Of a DNA stretch of 64,000 bases, positions 36,241 to 49,714 are shown in pieces. This DNA comes from Apricaphanius iberus (Eukaryota; Chordata; Actinopteri; Cyprinodontiformes; Aphaniidae), in the NCBI GenBank assembly GCA_028564705.1, contig JAPXFQ010002422.1, positions 62,001 through 126,000 on the forward strand, written 5' to 3'. Position numbers and translations under genes: made by a program. The first letter of the stretch is position 1, and every line of letters starts with the position of its first letter. The notes below the pieces were generated by a model. It was given only the letters and a program-made list of their open reading frames with translations. It made no database searches and had not been told where the DNA came from.

Positions 36241-39200
36241 AACTGCCATTTTGTTTGCAGGTAAATCAAAGAAGGATATATTGTAAAAATATATATATTT
36301 ATTGAAATAAGCTTTTTGAAAAGATTTAAGAACAAATAAGTACTCATAACATTGATAAGAATTTAGGATAAGGGTTGATTTCACCAAATCGTCAAGGAAT
36401 GGCAAAAGTTTGAACATTAATAAGAAAAACATGGTTGTCTTTACATTGCATCGTAGCAATTTCAAAGCTTTGAGGTACCTGCGCAAAATAATTACTGATA
36501 AAATAAGCTATTAAAATATATGCAGCCTTCATCAAAATCCTTCTCCTTTCCCCCTTTATGAGCAATGATTTGGCTGTACACACGGATCCAACTAATAAAA
36601 TCACAGTGAGAAAAAGTTGCTGCTACAGTGTGAGAATCTAATCAGCGAGCTGTGCTGCTGCCTTCCTCAGCAATTTTCTCAGGAGAGAATGGATTACATC
36701 AGGCCCTGCAGTCAGCCAACGGTGTGTGGGCACGAGAATCTGGCGTGCAAACTGTGAGCTTTGCTGAGATGAATAAGCAATCAAACAATGCCACCCCTTT
36801 CCCTTTCAGATACGCTATTTTTCTTTCTACCCCACTCTGGAACCAATTCCATGAGTGTTTGCAGATATTTTTCTGTGACCCAATTCCTGCAGGCCAAAAC
36901 ATAGAGGCGACTTCAAGAAGAACCAAGACACAAGACAAAATAGTGGGTCCAAGACAAAAAAAAAAAAAAATCTGGGGGAATATTAGTAGTCAGGCAAATG
37001 CAGAGTCATTGGGTTTGTATGATCGTGTTGATAGAGTGGATTTAGGCTTTTACACCTCCCAGTCGAGCCATTATCATTTAGGGTGCGACAATGGGGAAAT
37101 TAAAAGCCTCCACGAAGGTCTGTGTCTACAGCCGGTTACTCCACTCCACACTCATAAAGCATTTTTACAGCAGAAACACAGCCAGCAGAAATTCTCCTTT
37201 ACCTTCTCAGATTGAACCACTCCAAATAATACTCCCGTGTTTCAAACTCCATGACAAAATGGAAACATACCTGTTGGTTTGAAACAAGCAGCTGACGACC
37301 AAAGAGACAGATGAGGAGCGGTAGACTGCATTCTTCACTGTTAGGCGCTTTGTCCTGGAACCATCTGAACTCCAATCGATACACGAACACACCCATCTCT
37401 TCCAGACAACATCTGACTTCACTATACAGCGAGAGAGAAAGCAAGCGTCCGCGTGCTCACGCAGCAACAGATGGGCAGATGTTCTAGATGAGTCTGGTTG
37501 CACATCGACGCATTCCGAAACCGGTCTGGAGCTTTAAATTGGGATTTTATCGGATGAAGACGGCCACATCTTTAGAGGTGATTGGATTTACCAGTGCACC
37601 CAGTTTGAAACATCCTTCGATAATTTATGATGTTCAAAAGATTAAGAAGGTAAAATCAAAAGCATGGACATGCACATGTGCAAACTGGATCTGCAAGCTT
37701 GCCGCCTCATTTTCAGGTCTGCCAAATCAGACACAGGTGGGTATGAAAGTAAGATCCAATAGTCCTGAAAGTCTGAGACGGACCCCTAATCTGTCCCGCA
37801 TCTTTTGTCGTCCTGGAACCGCCTTCGTCCTAATGATGTGTAAAGATTATCTAGCATCTAAAGCGCACTTGAAAGGTGTCACAGTGTGTGGCTAGTCACG
37901 TTTTGCAACTCACACTCACTTCAAAAGAAACATTATTAAACAGCAAAACTGTCTACATTCCTATACCAATATTGAAAACTAACGGAAGACATTCATAACA
38001 CTTCGAATATCAAAATATCGTCATGGTACAACAATAAACTTCACTGTTTTAATATGTTTTAATATGATTTTCTTTTTAAGTCAAAGAATAATTCAGACAG
38101 ATTGTATGGAAAACAATTCCAAACAATCAGTTTCAGGTCTTGCTGTACGTTTTCAATTGATCCCCTGTTTAAAAAAAACAAAAACCCCAAAAAAAACGAA
38201 TATTCTCACCACCTTGTTGAAAGAAAGCAGAAAAAAAAAACGATCCACAACTAACCACATAAGTGCATTGTTCAGCACATTCATAGACATGCCAAACCTG
38301 TAGGGGGCAGTAGCTCCCCCAAATCCTTTGTGTTACATGTGGAAAAGGCATGCATCTAGATCTGAACCTTGCATTTTTCTATATGCTTTTTAAAAAATCA
38401 TTCCATTGTGGCTTCAGCTCTCAAGTCTTCTGCCGTCTTCAACAGGCCAAATCCCTTCTCCTTGCTGAAGCAAAGCATCCCCTCATCATAATGCTGCCAC
38501 CACCACCACGCATGTTGAAATCCTTAGCAGGTTCTGGCTGGCATCAGCCATATTTATTCGATCTGATTTGTTGTAATAAACTTTTGATGGGGCAACTTAA
38601 ATCGTGTATAGAAAAATTATGTAGCATCCAAACAATCAATCATTAACTACGGAGGAAAAAAAACAATTTAGTAATATACCCCATCTTGAACCATTAGCAA
38701 ACTGTATATTTTACACCATTAATCCCTATACACACGCACAATACAAAATGAAGAAATGAAGATGTATATTTAAAATATGAGATTGGATTTATAATTTCTT
38801 CTTGTTTCAAACTGCAAAAAACACTAATTTATGTGGCAAGCATTGTGAAAAGAGCTCAATTACAACAACATGATTTCTTAAGAAAGTACAACAATTCAGT
38901 GATTGGACACAGGCCCACCACTAATGGGGGGGGGGGGGGCTGCCCAAAACAGATTACCACAACCGTGCAAATGAAATTACAATATGCCTGGTTGACTCAA
39001 GCCTACTAGCAGAGAGAGCTGTTACTCAGGACTTTTGAAGGTGGTAAAGAAGATACTTTTAGATGTGCTTAAATGCCAAAACAGACGTTAGAGTTTGGCT
39101 TATTAAAATCTATAGCAAAGCTAGCACAAGCAGGGAAAATGCTAATGTATCACCCGTGCAACTTTGAGTGACAATTTGGTCCAAACTCCATTCCAATCTT

Positions 39201-40786
39201 TGAGGGAAATGCATCATTGTGTTCTTTGCCAGCCGCACATAACCATCACAAAGAAGAGGGGCGGAGTGTTATTTTTAGGCTAATATGAGCATGCTTATGG
39301 TAGTTATGATAGAAACTTTGCGAGAAACACGCACAAGACAACAATTTACCACGGTTTTCAGTCACAGATTATGTTGCATTAAGGACTTGCTATTTTAATA
39401 GAGGACATTTATTGGACCCTTATGGAAGTAAAAATAACATTTTTGTTGGAGATGGCTCTGTTCTGTCAAGGATATTACAGCTTCTAATTATCTTCCTTTC
39501 TCAGTGGTTTGACAAAACCATTTATAGATATGATTGTATCCTTTATTGGTATACATCAATGGTGTCACAAGAATCCCCCCCACACACTAGATTCCTCTGG
39601 CGCTGGCTGCAATTGGACACCAAAATGAGAATCAAGACAAGCTGCACGTCTTTGGATTATTAGGTTAAAGTGAGATTTTTGTTCCTCATTTCTCCAATCC
39701 CAATGGAGCTGATGATGGTTGGGTCCTCTGATAGGCCTGACCACTGTGTTCAGGAAACAGACCGATGCATTAAAAGGTCAATAAAAAAGCGGGACCTCCA
39801 CACAACACTCGAAAGACAAAGAAATAAAAGGTGAATGAGGGACATTTGGAGAGTAAAATGGATCATAGCATCAAAAACCTAGTTGAGACAGCATTAATAA
39901 ATACTTATTTTGAAGTTCAAAATCAAATGAATAAATCCTTTTAAGCTAAATGAGATGAAGAAGGGTGCTTATTATCTCCCTACTCCACATCGAGTGCACA
40001 CACATGTGGACGACCTCCTGACAGCAGGACAGCCTGATTGAAGGCAGCATTGTCCTTTTAATATGTCAAATCCACAACTGCTGTATATCTTCACGAACCA
40101 TATGCCTGTATGCAGTCAGAGATAACACACTTCAGTGCCACAGTCCCCCCATTCATTCACTGCACCATCCCAAAACTCAACCAGGACATGTTGCCATGGC
40201 AGCCAGTCAGTATGTCATTTTTAACTAGCATAAATCCCTGTAGACGGCACACAGCTCCCATACATTATGCCTAGCACAATCAAGGACAAGGCCTGTTCCC
40301 ATCTGCAGGTGCAGAAAGACCTAATGAACAGAGACTCTGAAACCCTTTCACTACAATCCAACTACTCCCACGCCAGCAGTAGGCTTGAGGAGATCAATCA
40401 GTCACATATATTGAAGAGCCATTCAGCTCCAACACACCCACAGTAAAACAGTGCGTCAAATATTCGCCGTGTGCTTCTACTCCTCAGTGTGCCACTAGCA
40501 GCGCTGTGCGTGAACACACGCTAATGGAAAGTAAATCAAACCGTGCGGTGACACAAAAGCACTACAGTGAAGTCATTAAAAAGCAGAAGTCCAGCTACTG
40601 CCTGTGGGGCAACCCAATCAGTGATTGTACTGTCTGTTTAGTGGGCTCCACAGCCCAATAAGGAGAATATGATGCAGTTAAGACCGAGCGAGTCTCAGAC
40701 ACTGAGGGTGTCAGACTTCAGAGTACTTCAGGGTCAAGGAGTTGTTAACACCACACCAGTGCAGTGGGGGTTACTTTATACTTGAG
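36241..40786. other. abr intron 1: no gene recognised
   Basis: The longest open frame in the window (36652-37215, 187 codons, plus) lies here, but it has no recognisable domain, includes a lysine run from an A tract, and has no splice context. A G13-type run is at about 38927-38939. The part 39950-40750 looks unique and could hold conserved non-coding sequence, which cannot be tested here. Confidence 0.4.
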
Positions 40787-41541
40787 CAGGAATGGGTATC
40801 GTTTAGGTTTTATCCAATACCGGTGCCGATACTTAAACGGTGCTCGAAATAGTGCTTAAAGAATGGAAAACATACAAACTCCGTCCAAAATCCCTCTTAT
40901 TTTTTATTTTAGGTAGTGCTGTCAAATGATAAAACTTTTTTTTATCTAACTAAGGTACTACTAGGGTAGCTGTGGATTAAACACCAATCCTAAATGACCC
41001 AAAAAACTATAGTTTTCAGTGTAAATAAAAGGACAAATCCAGATGCAGATGCTCTTTTTTTAAATTAAAAATAGGAGAAATCAATGGAATTTTTGTTTTG
41101 AACTCCGCTATCACATTCACAATGTATGTGTGGTCTCATATGAAAAATAATTACCACTAAGGCAGTACTAATTATTATATTATCTATAAATAAACTTAAC
41201 ATTTGGATATCACCAGTCTGTATCACATAAATCAAACCATTTTCCCATAACTCCCACTCAGCATATGCACAGCTACTTCCGCTAATAAGTTAGCACAAAT
41301 TCAAGTCCAAAAACATAACTTTAATTGAATAGTTTTGGATTTTAACGCAGCGGTAACTCACTATCAAATGTACTGAAGCTATACAGTGAACCAACATGCA
41401 TAAATCAACATTTATACTCTGCACCACGCACAGCGAGCTGACATCCCAAGCAGACAGTAAGGACAATTCCCACAGACAATTTATGAGCGTATAATCATAT
41501 CAACACAATAAAGCAATAATAATATACTCCCATCATTTTAG

Positions 41542-41601
<60 letters not shown>

Positions 41602-41954
41602 GCAAAGCAATCCGTAGCTCGGTTGGTTAGGAAGAACTAATGTGGTGCAGGTTGAATTATAAATAGGGCGGCATTCCGTACGTGTTAATTGCGTTTGAAA
41701 AATGTAGTGAATTCTAGTAATTAATCAACCTGTCTAATGTGTTGGTTATGACAGGTTTAGCAGGTTTGGTACCAAAATATACCCAAGTTAGCCTTTCCTC
41801 TGATATAGGGAATCGCTCTTAGCTGATGGCATGCCCAGAATACACAGTGTTTGATATCTCTGGAAAAAACCCGAAATAAGGAACCGAAATGTGCCCTGCT
41901 ATTTGGTCTGGTTACTAACGTTTATGTCAGAACCAAATATCAGTACCCATCCTT
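40787..41954. mobile_element. hAT-like element of about 1.17 kb
   Basis: The left end is CAGGAATGGGTATCGTTTAG and the right end CAGTACCCATCCTTA, the usual ends of a common fish hAT family. The flanks are too diverged to call a target duplication. The interior is interrupted by a CA microsatellite. Confidence 0.7.
41543..41598. repeat. (CA)n microsatellite
   Basis: A pure CA run of about 28 units inside the hAT-like element. Confidence 0.97.
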
Positions 41955-41999
41955 ACACCTGAAAATATTTAAACAAATACAGATGGAGGATGTACTATA

Positions 42000-42632
42000 A
42001 ACTTAAACAGTCAAGTCTTAATGCTTAGAAATGTTTGAAAAATATTTTGCCCATATCTAAGCATAAGACGTTTTAATCACTTTGGAGTTGTTTTTATATT
42101 TTGTTATTTTATTTTATTTATATTTTACCTAGTCTCCCAGGTGTACTTGAATGCTGCATAAAAAGCTGTTGGGAAAATACGTTCTCATCCCCACGGACAT
42201 CAGCAAATTGCATTTTACCTAAATAAGGAGTTTGGTCTGATTGGATGCTACTAGTAGCCATGTGGACATCAGTTGGTCTCTCACTAGTATCAGTGATGTT
42301 TCCATTCAGCTTGACACAGTTTCAGGTGAGTAATTTGGTTCGGTGCACAGCATGATATGGACCCGATGGACCCTGCTGTTGAAAAACCCCTTCTCTGACA
42401 AGGTTGTGGTCCGGTCCATCTTTCTTTTTCTAATGTATCTGCAGGAATAACCATTCATGTTTCCAAACAGCAGAGTTTGGTAATACCTGGGAGTTCTTTC
42501 TGGTTTGGAGTCATTTTTTAAAAACTGCACTGAAGAAAACAGCTGGATTAGTTTGGGGCAGGTGTGTACCGAACGGACAGGGCCGCACCGGAATATCTGA
42601 ATATCCGACTACATGGACCGTTGCACCCCTGG
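42000..42632 (+). repeat. Dispersed repeat family A, copy 4
   Basis: The fullest copy at its 3' side: AATGCTTAGAAATGT, GGAGTTTGGTCTGATTGGAT, TAGCCATGTGGACATCAG, AGTTTCAGGTGAGTAAT, CTGGGAGTTCTTT, GGATTAGTTTGGGGCAGG, ending GTTGCACCCCTGG. That end looks like a DNA-transposon terminus (inverse of a TAGGGGTGCAA-type start). Confidence 0.72.
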
Positions 42633-43478
42633 TGTTTATGACTCCGCTTCAGCTTCCTGCCTTGTTTTTGTCATGTGACCTGCTTTATCATGTGATATCA
42701 TGTAGTCAGACATCCACAGACAGCGGTTGGTGGAAGAAAGAGCCGTGTAGGCAGTAGGGGGGAAAAATCAAGGCAAAACACATACAGGAAATAAGCCCTC
42801 TCCTTCTTTCCTCCACATCACTAATCCAATATCAGACCATAATGAATCTGTCCACGTGCCATCTTAGTTCTTTTCTTTCTGCCTCTTCCCTCACTTCCTC
42901 TCTAAGGAATTCTCAAATGTCAAAGAGCCAATCAGGTTGACCAGCATCCTTTGACATAAGTATATAGACAACATACCGAGACCAGATGGCAACAACTTAG
43001 TGGAGCAATTAATCTTTAATGACCCCGACAGAAGCATACGTACACAAAGAAACGCAAAGAAAAGTACTAATGAGGGATCAGATTATTATTATTTTCTTTT
43101 TCTACCTCAAAATGATTGAGGACATCTCTGAATACCGAGTACACAACAATTCATGATGAATTAGTACATATGTTTGCTCACCTGCGTCTGGATGGTTGAC
43201 TGGTTGTTCCTCGAGTGCATCCATCAGCCCCAACTCATAATGGTCTCATCTTCCATTCCTCTCTCTCCCCCACTCCCTCTCTTCCGCTACACTAACCTAA
43301 ATGCTTAATGATGGCCCCTGCCTTCCGGGAGCATGTAAACACGCCGGCCTCACCATTGGCTGAGGAGGAGAGGTCTTTCTGTGCTGACTGGCTGAGACAG
43401 ATGGGGCATGGGTGGCAGAGGAGGAAGAGGTTGGTGGTTACCATAGACCCAAAGCATGACTTTCTAATGTAATGGAGT

Positions 43479-43513
<35 letters not shown>

Positions 43514-43989
43514 TTCAGCCCCCCTCAGGGTACGGCGATGGTCCCCCCACAGACTTGGAACACAAACACACTAAGACACATGACACACCCTCTAACATCA
43601 GGCACAACAAAGGATACCAGAGCTTTACTAAAATAATTATGGCTAGACATTTGATCCTTTAACTAGTGGTTCCTCATAGGAGGTTTTTATATTTACAGTA
43701 TCTCTTAACGTGAAGCAAATATTTAGTAAACCAATTTCTAACACTTTTCCAGTCTGTGTTACTTGAAAAGCCATATGATTTTAGACACAAAAACCTTACC
43801 GGAATTGTTTTTACCAATAAGCTTTGACAAGAAGAACCAAGAAGCTTTGAATAGTCTATTAGCGACTCTAATGAAAAAGTTAAATACATAGAGCTACATT
43901 TTGCGGGGATACCCTGATTCGATCATGTAATTAACCATCACATGATTTTAAATGAGCACAATCGGTGGGAAATCAATCGGTCGTCGTCC
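42633..43989. other. abr intron 1: no gene recognised
   Basis: Nothing coding was seen. An AC microsatellite is annotated separately. Confidence 0.5.
43480..43507. repeat. (CA)n microsatellite
   Basis: A pure CA run of about 14 units. Confidence 0.97.
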
Positions 43990-44070
43990 TCTGAGTGCTA
44001 GAGGTAGAAACCAGCCACCCCGCGACCTTTCGAGGATAAGCAGTATAGATAATGGATGGATGGATGATTT
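43990..44070 (+). mobile_element. 3' tail of a Rex3/RTE-like LINE
   Basis: CCGCGACC-TTCGAGGATAAGC followed by ATGGATGGATGGATG is the characteristic 3' end plus short tandem tail of teleost Rex3/RTE-type LINEs. Only about 80 bp is recognisable. Confidence 0.55.
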
Positions 44071-44913
44071 AGAAATATTTCTTAAAAAAATATTTGCAGA
44101 ATTCAAGGTTCTGTAGGGTAACTTAGCAAAGGTGTGAGTGTAGCCACACTTAGCTAAATTTTTTCATGCTGAATGTACATGTTACTGGTACTGGAGAAAA
44201 ATGAGTTAAAGTCCAGATCCACCCGCCTGGAGCGATCAATCAGTCCAAAACGCACAGGATATGAATAAACAAACTGGTACTGTCCTGAGGAGAGGATTTC
44301 CCATCCGTTCATGTAATCCAGCCATCCAGCCAAAAAGAAGAGATCCCTGCTCATCTTTTAATTGTTTAAAAGGAATCCAATGAAACCTTGTTGGCCACTT
44401 TAGTCAGTTATGAAGTAGATATGTTTTGTTTCTCTTGATTAAAGCAAACTAAAAACATGCCAAACTGAATTTTCTGTACAATTACATCCCTGAGCAGTAG
44501 GGAACATATTTGTTCAATGTCCACCTATTCAGGTAATTCTGAACTATAAATATTTAGTCACAAAAAAAAGAAAGTACACCCTCTTTTAGTCCTGTAGTTT
44601 TAATGAATAGTGTAAATCATCTGGTCTTCACCAGGCTCTAAGATTTTTTACATCTAAACTCACTCTGATACAACCACGCCACTACACAGATTCCACCAAA
44701 TCAATATTTACTAAAAGTTACAAATATGAAAGCAATAACAGTAACTGACGTGTATTTCCATGCTGCTGTGTGTGCATAGGTTTCTTAAAGGGGGGGGGGG
44801 ATTAGCCATATGACGTGATAGTGATGCAGCGCAGGATGGTGAAGTGTTTCACGGGAACAGAGAAAAATGTTGTCGACAGGAGGAAATATGCATTCGTAAA
44901 TATAAGTTACTGG

Positions 44914-45581
44914 TAGGGATGTTCGATATCGGCTTTTCTACCGATATAGCCTAACTCATAATTTCCGATACCGATATAAACCGATACCGATTTGCTGGGA
45001 CCCTACCTCATAAAAAACAAAAACTACTAAACCCTTTTAGGTAACCACAATGAAATAGTATGTTTCATGCATACTTGAGCTTTAAAAATTTAGAAAATGT
45101 AATAAGTTCTAGAATTTTAGTTAGGCAATTGAAAAAGGTGCCATTTTTATTTTGTCTTGAAAAGTAGCTGGAACATTTTCTCACACAGAGAATACTGACA
45201 AAGGCCCACACCTCGGGACAAATTTCTAATTTTAGAAAATATAAACACCATTATACTTTTATAGCATTGAGGTAAAGCGGAAACAACCGAAAAAAGAATA
45301 AAAAATTAAAAAAAACAGCAAACCAATAATTAGCCTACCTTTTGATATATTGAAAGTTGTCTCGAACAAATATCTCAAAAACTAAACCTCAAATCTGTCA
45401 TATTTTTTACATTCTGAGAGAGAAAAGAAGTAGCTGAAGAGTTTGATATATAATGTGTGTATTGTGTGAAAAACTCATCTTATTAAAAAAATTAAAACCG
45501 ATACCGATCATTTCCGATATTACATTTTAATGCAAATATCGGCCGATAATGACTTCAGGCCGATAATATCGGACATCCCTA
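44914..45581. mobile_element. 668-bp hAT MITE with perfect 8-bp target duplication
   Basis: It starts TAGGGATGTTCGATATCGGC and ends ATATCGGACATCCCTA. GTTACTGG flanks it at 44906-44913 and 45582-45589. Many CCGATA/TATCGG motifs lie near both ends. No transposase frame. Confidence 0.93.
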
Positions 45582-45851
45582 GTTACTGGCCTTAACAAAA
45601 TATTAATATCGGATTTCGATATCAGCCCAATTTTTCCTATTGGTGCATTTAATTATGCGGTGTCAGTAAAAGTTTTTTATGTTAGAATTCAGCATGTGAA
45701 TATCGATTACAGTTCATATCACTAACCTTTACAATGTACAAGACATTGACTCTTGCTAAGAGATCGACTATCTTGCTCCTGTTTGTTGCATGTTGAAGAG
45801 CGACTAGTGTTAGTGCCAAAAGCCTCATCTATAATGGAAAGGCTTGTCACT

Positions 45852-46404
45852 GAGACCCTGTCCACACGTTTCCGGGTATCTCACAAAACTGAGAAATTTT
45901 TCTACAGTTTGGCCTGTCATCTACATGTAAATGGGGATTCTCTGCAACAAAAACGACTCTTTAAAAAAAATCTCCAGCCAAAGTGTAGATTTGCGTTTTG
46001 TCCGTTTTCAGTATCTGCGTGCGGACGGACGTAACGTCACTATCCGCGACAAAAAAAAAGGCTCAAACATCACATGTGCGACCTGTGTTTACTCTCAAAA
46101 ACAGCATTTATGCCCTCAGAGCTGTGTTAGTATCATCCATTGTTAAAGCGCGTTTTGTTTCTTTGCTTTTACAAGTTGTACGACTGCTGCGTGCTGAAGA
46201 TAGAGGAAAGAAAGTTACTCTGAGCAGATAGGATTTGGGAGAACTACTGGCCCCCTACATGTTTGCCACTTCTATGAATGTGCTGAAAAACTCATTTATC
46301 CGGTTATGTGTGGATGGAATTTTTTTGTTTTTGTTCAAGGACCGGAGGAAAATGTTTTGTTTGTAAAAAAAAAAAAAAAAACATCTATGTGTGGACATGG
46401 CCTG
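45852..46404. mobile_element. Non-autonomous DNA transposon of about 553 bp
   Basis: The left end GAGACCCTGTCCACACG is the imperfect inverse of the right end GTGTGGACATGGCCTG. Ends of this CTGTCCACACG type belong to a common fish DNA-transposon family. The target duplication is unclear. An A17 run sits near the right end. Confidence 0.65.
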
Positions 46405-47387
46405 AATAGACTCAGGCTGCTACAGTAAAGCAGAACCCTTGCAGGGATGGAAGCAGCTAAGAGGAATGACCGATCCCCATTTCACTTCTTCTATGACATA
46501 TAACAGGGCTGGTATTCTATAAAATGCAGTTTTATACTGAAAAGCAACAGGATATGATTTTAAGTCTTACTTGACGAGAGCTTCGTGAGCCTCTGCTTCC
46601 CGCCATCGTTTCCAGGATCTTTATTTCGCTAAATGTAACTAGGGAGCTTTTGGATCAGGCTTACCATGGGATGATTTTCAGAGTGCTTTTGGAAAGATGA
46701 ACTTCTAATATAATCCAGAACCCCTTAAACAGCAGACAATGCTTCAACACAAAGCGGAGAACGGTGGCACCACACAGGAAGCAGAGATGAATGTATTACA
46801 TAACAACAGTGCTTCAGGCAGACTCTATTTCCTCTTCATTGTGTGTGACAAGAACTCTGAATGGCTGTTTCTATAGCTACAGCACAGAAGGAAGAAGGAA
46901 CAGATTCAGGTTGAGATCGGAACAACGGAGACGAGAGGACGCAGGTTCAAAGTGGACATGCGACACAGATTAAACCGAGCGATACTGTTTTTTAATTTAG
47001 TGGAGGACAACTGTAAGACATGTTTTAAAAGTAATCTCAGATGACACAGACTAGGACTCGTGTCCCCTGAGAGAGCACTGGATGTTCTTCCTGAGTGGCC
47101 GAGGTTAGAGAAAGACGAGCGGTTTTGTTCAGATCGGATCCGGAAGATGAGATGGCCGAGACGTCCCTGGTTTTTTAAAACTCCCCTCAGACTGTCTGCT
47201 GGAAAGCCACCCAGAACCGCTGAGAGGAGTCCGTCTGCTGAGACGAGCCATGCGACACCCAAGTATCTGCTAACATTTAGCACTTGTAGACAGAACTGGG
47301 GCTGGGTGGAAGTCAGCCAGCTCCATCAATTGCAGTTAATGTGCTCCAGAGGGAATCCAGACAAAGAAGACAGCAGCCTGGGAATCT
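46405..47387. other. abr intron 1: no gene recognised
   Basis: Nothing coding or repeat-like could be assigned. Overlapping frames on both strands at 46906-47449 are not supported by splice sites or domains. Confidence 0.45.
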
Positions 47388-47640
47388 CATCCATCCATCC
47401 GTTGTCCTTTGCTCATCTAAAACTGGAGCACGGAGTTAACGGTTCATGAAGGAAAATCCAGATGTTCCTCTCTCTTAGAACATTTTCTGGTTCATTCTTG
47501 GGTATCCCAATGTGTTCTCAGGCTAGATAGGATATATTGTCCCTTTGGGGAGGTTTGTAACCACTCTAAGGCCTCCTTCTGATGAGACCTGCCTGATCAA
47601 ATCCCTAATTCTTCCTAGGACAGTCATAAAGCTGCTGTCC
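47388..47640 (-). mobile_element. Degenerate Rex3/RTE-like LINE 3' region
   Basis: On the plus strand it begins CATCCATCCATCC and continues TTGTCCTTTGCTCATCT, GGTATCCCAATGTGTTC and TCTCAGGCTAGATAGGATAT. This is the inverse of the conserved end of RTE/Rex3 ORF2 (normally GGGATCCCGAGGCGTTCCCA and following) and its 3' tail. Heavily mutated, no open frame. Confidence 0.55.
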
Positions 47641-48810
47641 AGAGAATATATATCTATGTATCATGGTGTCATTAATCTTTAAAATGATGCAGTTCTATAG
47701 TATATGAGTCTTGAAACCAGCAGGACAGAGAACTACATAAAAACAATGAAACTAAAAGATTCCACTTAAAATACAAACAGTTCATTTGCTGTGGCCTAAA
47801 CACACAGTCTCATAACTTTCACCCGATTTGCATGAAACTGAAATGCTCACCCAAAAGTGTCAAATGGAACCCTTCAAGATGTAGGTTAACCTTTTCAGCA
47901 GTGAATGTGGGGTTGAAATCTTTTGCCTTATTGTCGTATATTACAAACAAGTTTGTTTAGAATCAGGAATGGAATCCATTTTCAGCATGTAATGTATACG
48001 AGCTTCTGAACGGTGAAGTTCCAACCAAACACTGTATTCATCAGATCCCAGTTCAAATTCATCATTAATTACCAGTAATTGATTAGGAAGGAAAACTGAC
48101 AGATTACACCTGAAACTAGGAACAGTTTATTCTAGGTGAGTAATAAAAAAAATCAGGTCTCATACAGCATGAGACGTGCTACATTCTTTGTCCATTAGAC
48201 TTTCCAAGACTTCCCTGACATGGTTAGCAGAGCAGAGCAGAAGTTCCCTCCCTCCTGGTGTGACCAGATTTTTTTCTGTTTTTATTGTGTCCCCAGAAAT
48301 GCACATAAAATCAGGCCTTCCACACTCTGAATCGGATTAGAGGGGAATCTGTGCACGCGTTAAGTCCCTGGATGTGCACGTGCCACTCTGGTTACCCCAT
48401 GCCAAAATGTTCATATCCTAACTATTACATAATCTGGCTTTCCAATTTGATGTAGCTGCACATGCCACTGAAGCGAGACAGAGACGAGTCCGATTCTGTG
48501 AAGGTTGCAATGCAGGCCCTGAAGTCTGAGTCTGTCGCCGATGCTTTGGGGGAGAAGCACTGAAGCTCAAACAGAAGAATGGTGGGTTTGTCCTAATGAG
48601 CTCATTCATGTTTCTGATGATCGGAGAGAAATATGTGATTCTAATAGGATACTGATGACTATCAAATTATTTGGCTGCAAAACAAATAGGGTTTGTTGCT
48701 ATATATTTTGCCTGTTTTCAATACATTTACTTCGGCAAATGACTTTCGGACTAGTGATGCACGATTTTAGTATTGACAGCAATACCGGTATTGATCGATG
48801 TTAGGCTTAT
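47641..48810. other. abr intron 1: no gene recognised
   Basis: No coding sequence. At 48749 TAGTGATGCACGATTTTAG looks like a decayed hAT left end without a partner. Confidence 0.4.
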
Positions 48811-49414
48811 TTTAAAAGTGCAATATGTACAAATTTTATAGTGAATTAAGCAATCAACAGTCTTATGTTCCAACCATGTTGGAAGGAAGGTTACATTGAA
48901 ACAGATTTCGATGTCAGCCGGCTGGCCGGTTTTACGTTTTTGTCATTTTACAAACGCTGCGACGACATGTAGTCATTGTTTGAAATTTCTGTCCCTGGTC
49001 CATATTTCCTTGTTCCAAGGCAAATCACATGTAAAGCCCACAGGGTTGCCAAGTCTTCATCGTAAACAATACACCGCCATTTGTAATCTGACACCGACCG
49101 TGCTAAAGGCTAATGCTTAACTAACACTGCTAGCAGTAAAATAGTTGGCTCTAAAAATATCTCAAACTACTTTTACCACTTACCATCAGCTTGATATTGC
49201 GCTGAAATGTATTTATCTACTTATAAACTTACTGTGTATAACTAATCTTCGCTCGTCATCGTGTACGCTCTAGCCGGTCAGAAACAGGCAACTCTACATG
49301 TAATCCAAAGAGGGGAGGGGATGAGTGACTTAGAGGAAATACCTTGGTTTTCTTCATGGACTGCAGTACTCCAATTTGACCACAAGATGTCAATATTACA
49401 TATTGTATCTTTAA
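48811..49414. mobile_element. DNA-transposon-like repeat of about 600 bp
   Basis: The left end TTTAAAAGTGCAATATGTA is the imperfect inverse of the right end TTACATATTGTATCTTTAA. These are termini of a common fish repeat. No coding capacity. Confidence 0.6.
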
Positions 49415-49672
49415 CACATCAGTATGGTCCAATAAGTAAAATTGTGCCAATATGAAAAACTGTTGTTTCCATCTTGATCTGGTTTGTACCCAAAAAGTTG
49501 AAGGTCCGGAAAACTCAGGGAGTGGACTTGTAGAGCTCCTTGATTATGTGTTTAAGGACGGGATGGAGAGAGGGATTGGTTATGCGGCATTTTTCTGTTC
49601 ATGTGACAGTGATAGCGATAGAGCAGGGAAGCAACATTCATGTTGTTAATACAGTAGGGGGGGAAAAAAAAC

Positions 49673-49681
<9 letters not shown>

Positions 49682-49710
<29 letters not shown>
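49682..49710. repeat. (AC)n microsatellite replacing the Tc1-like left end
   Basis: An AC run immediately 5' of the Tc1-like relic, in the place where its terminal inverted repeat would be expected. Confidence 0.95.

Positions 49711-49714
<4 letters not shown>

Noticed and set aside
36652..37215. 187-codon open frame on the plus strand, the longest in the window
   Set aside because: It has no recognisable domain, a lysine run encoded by an A tract, no splice or promoter context, and a length expected occasionally by chance in 128 kb of six-frame sequence.
41610..41660. Possible tRNA-derived SINE head (GTAGCTCGGTTGGTTAGG)
   Set aside because: The short tRNA-like phrase has no B-box counterpart or defined ends; it sits inside the hAT-like element and is probably coincidental.
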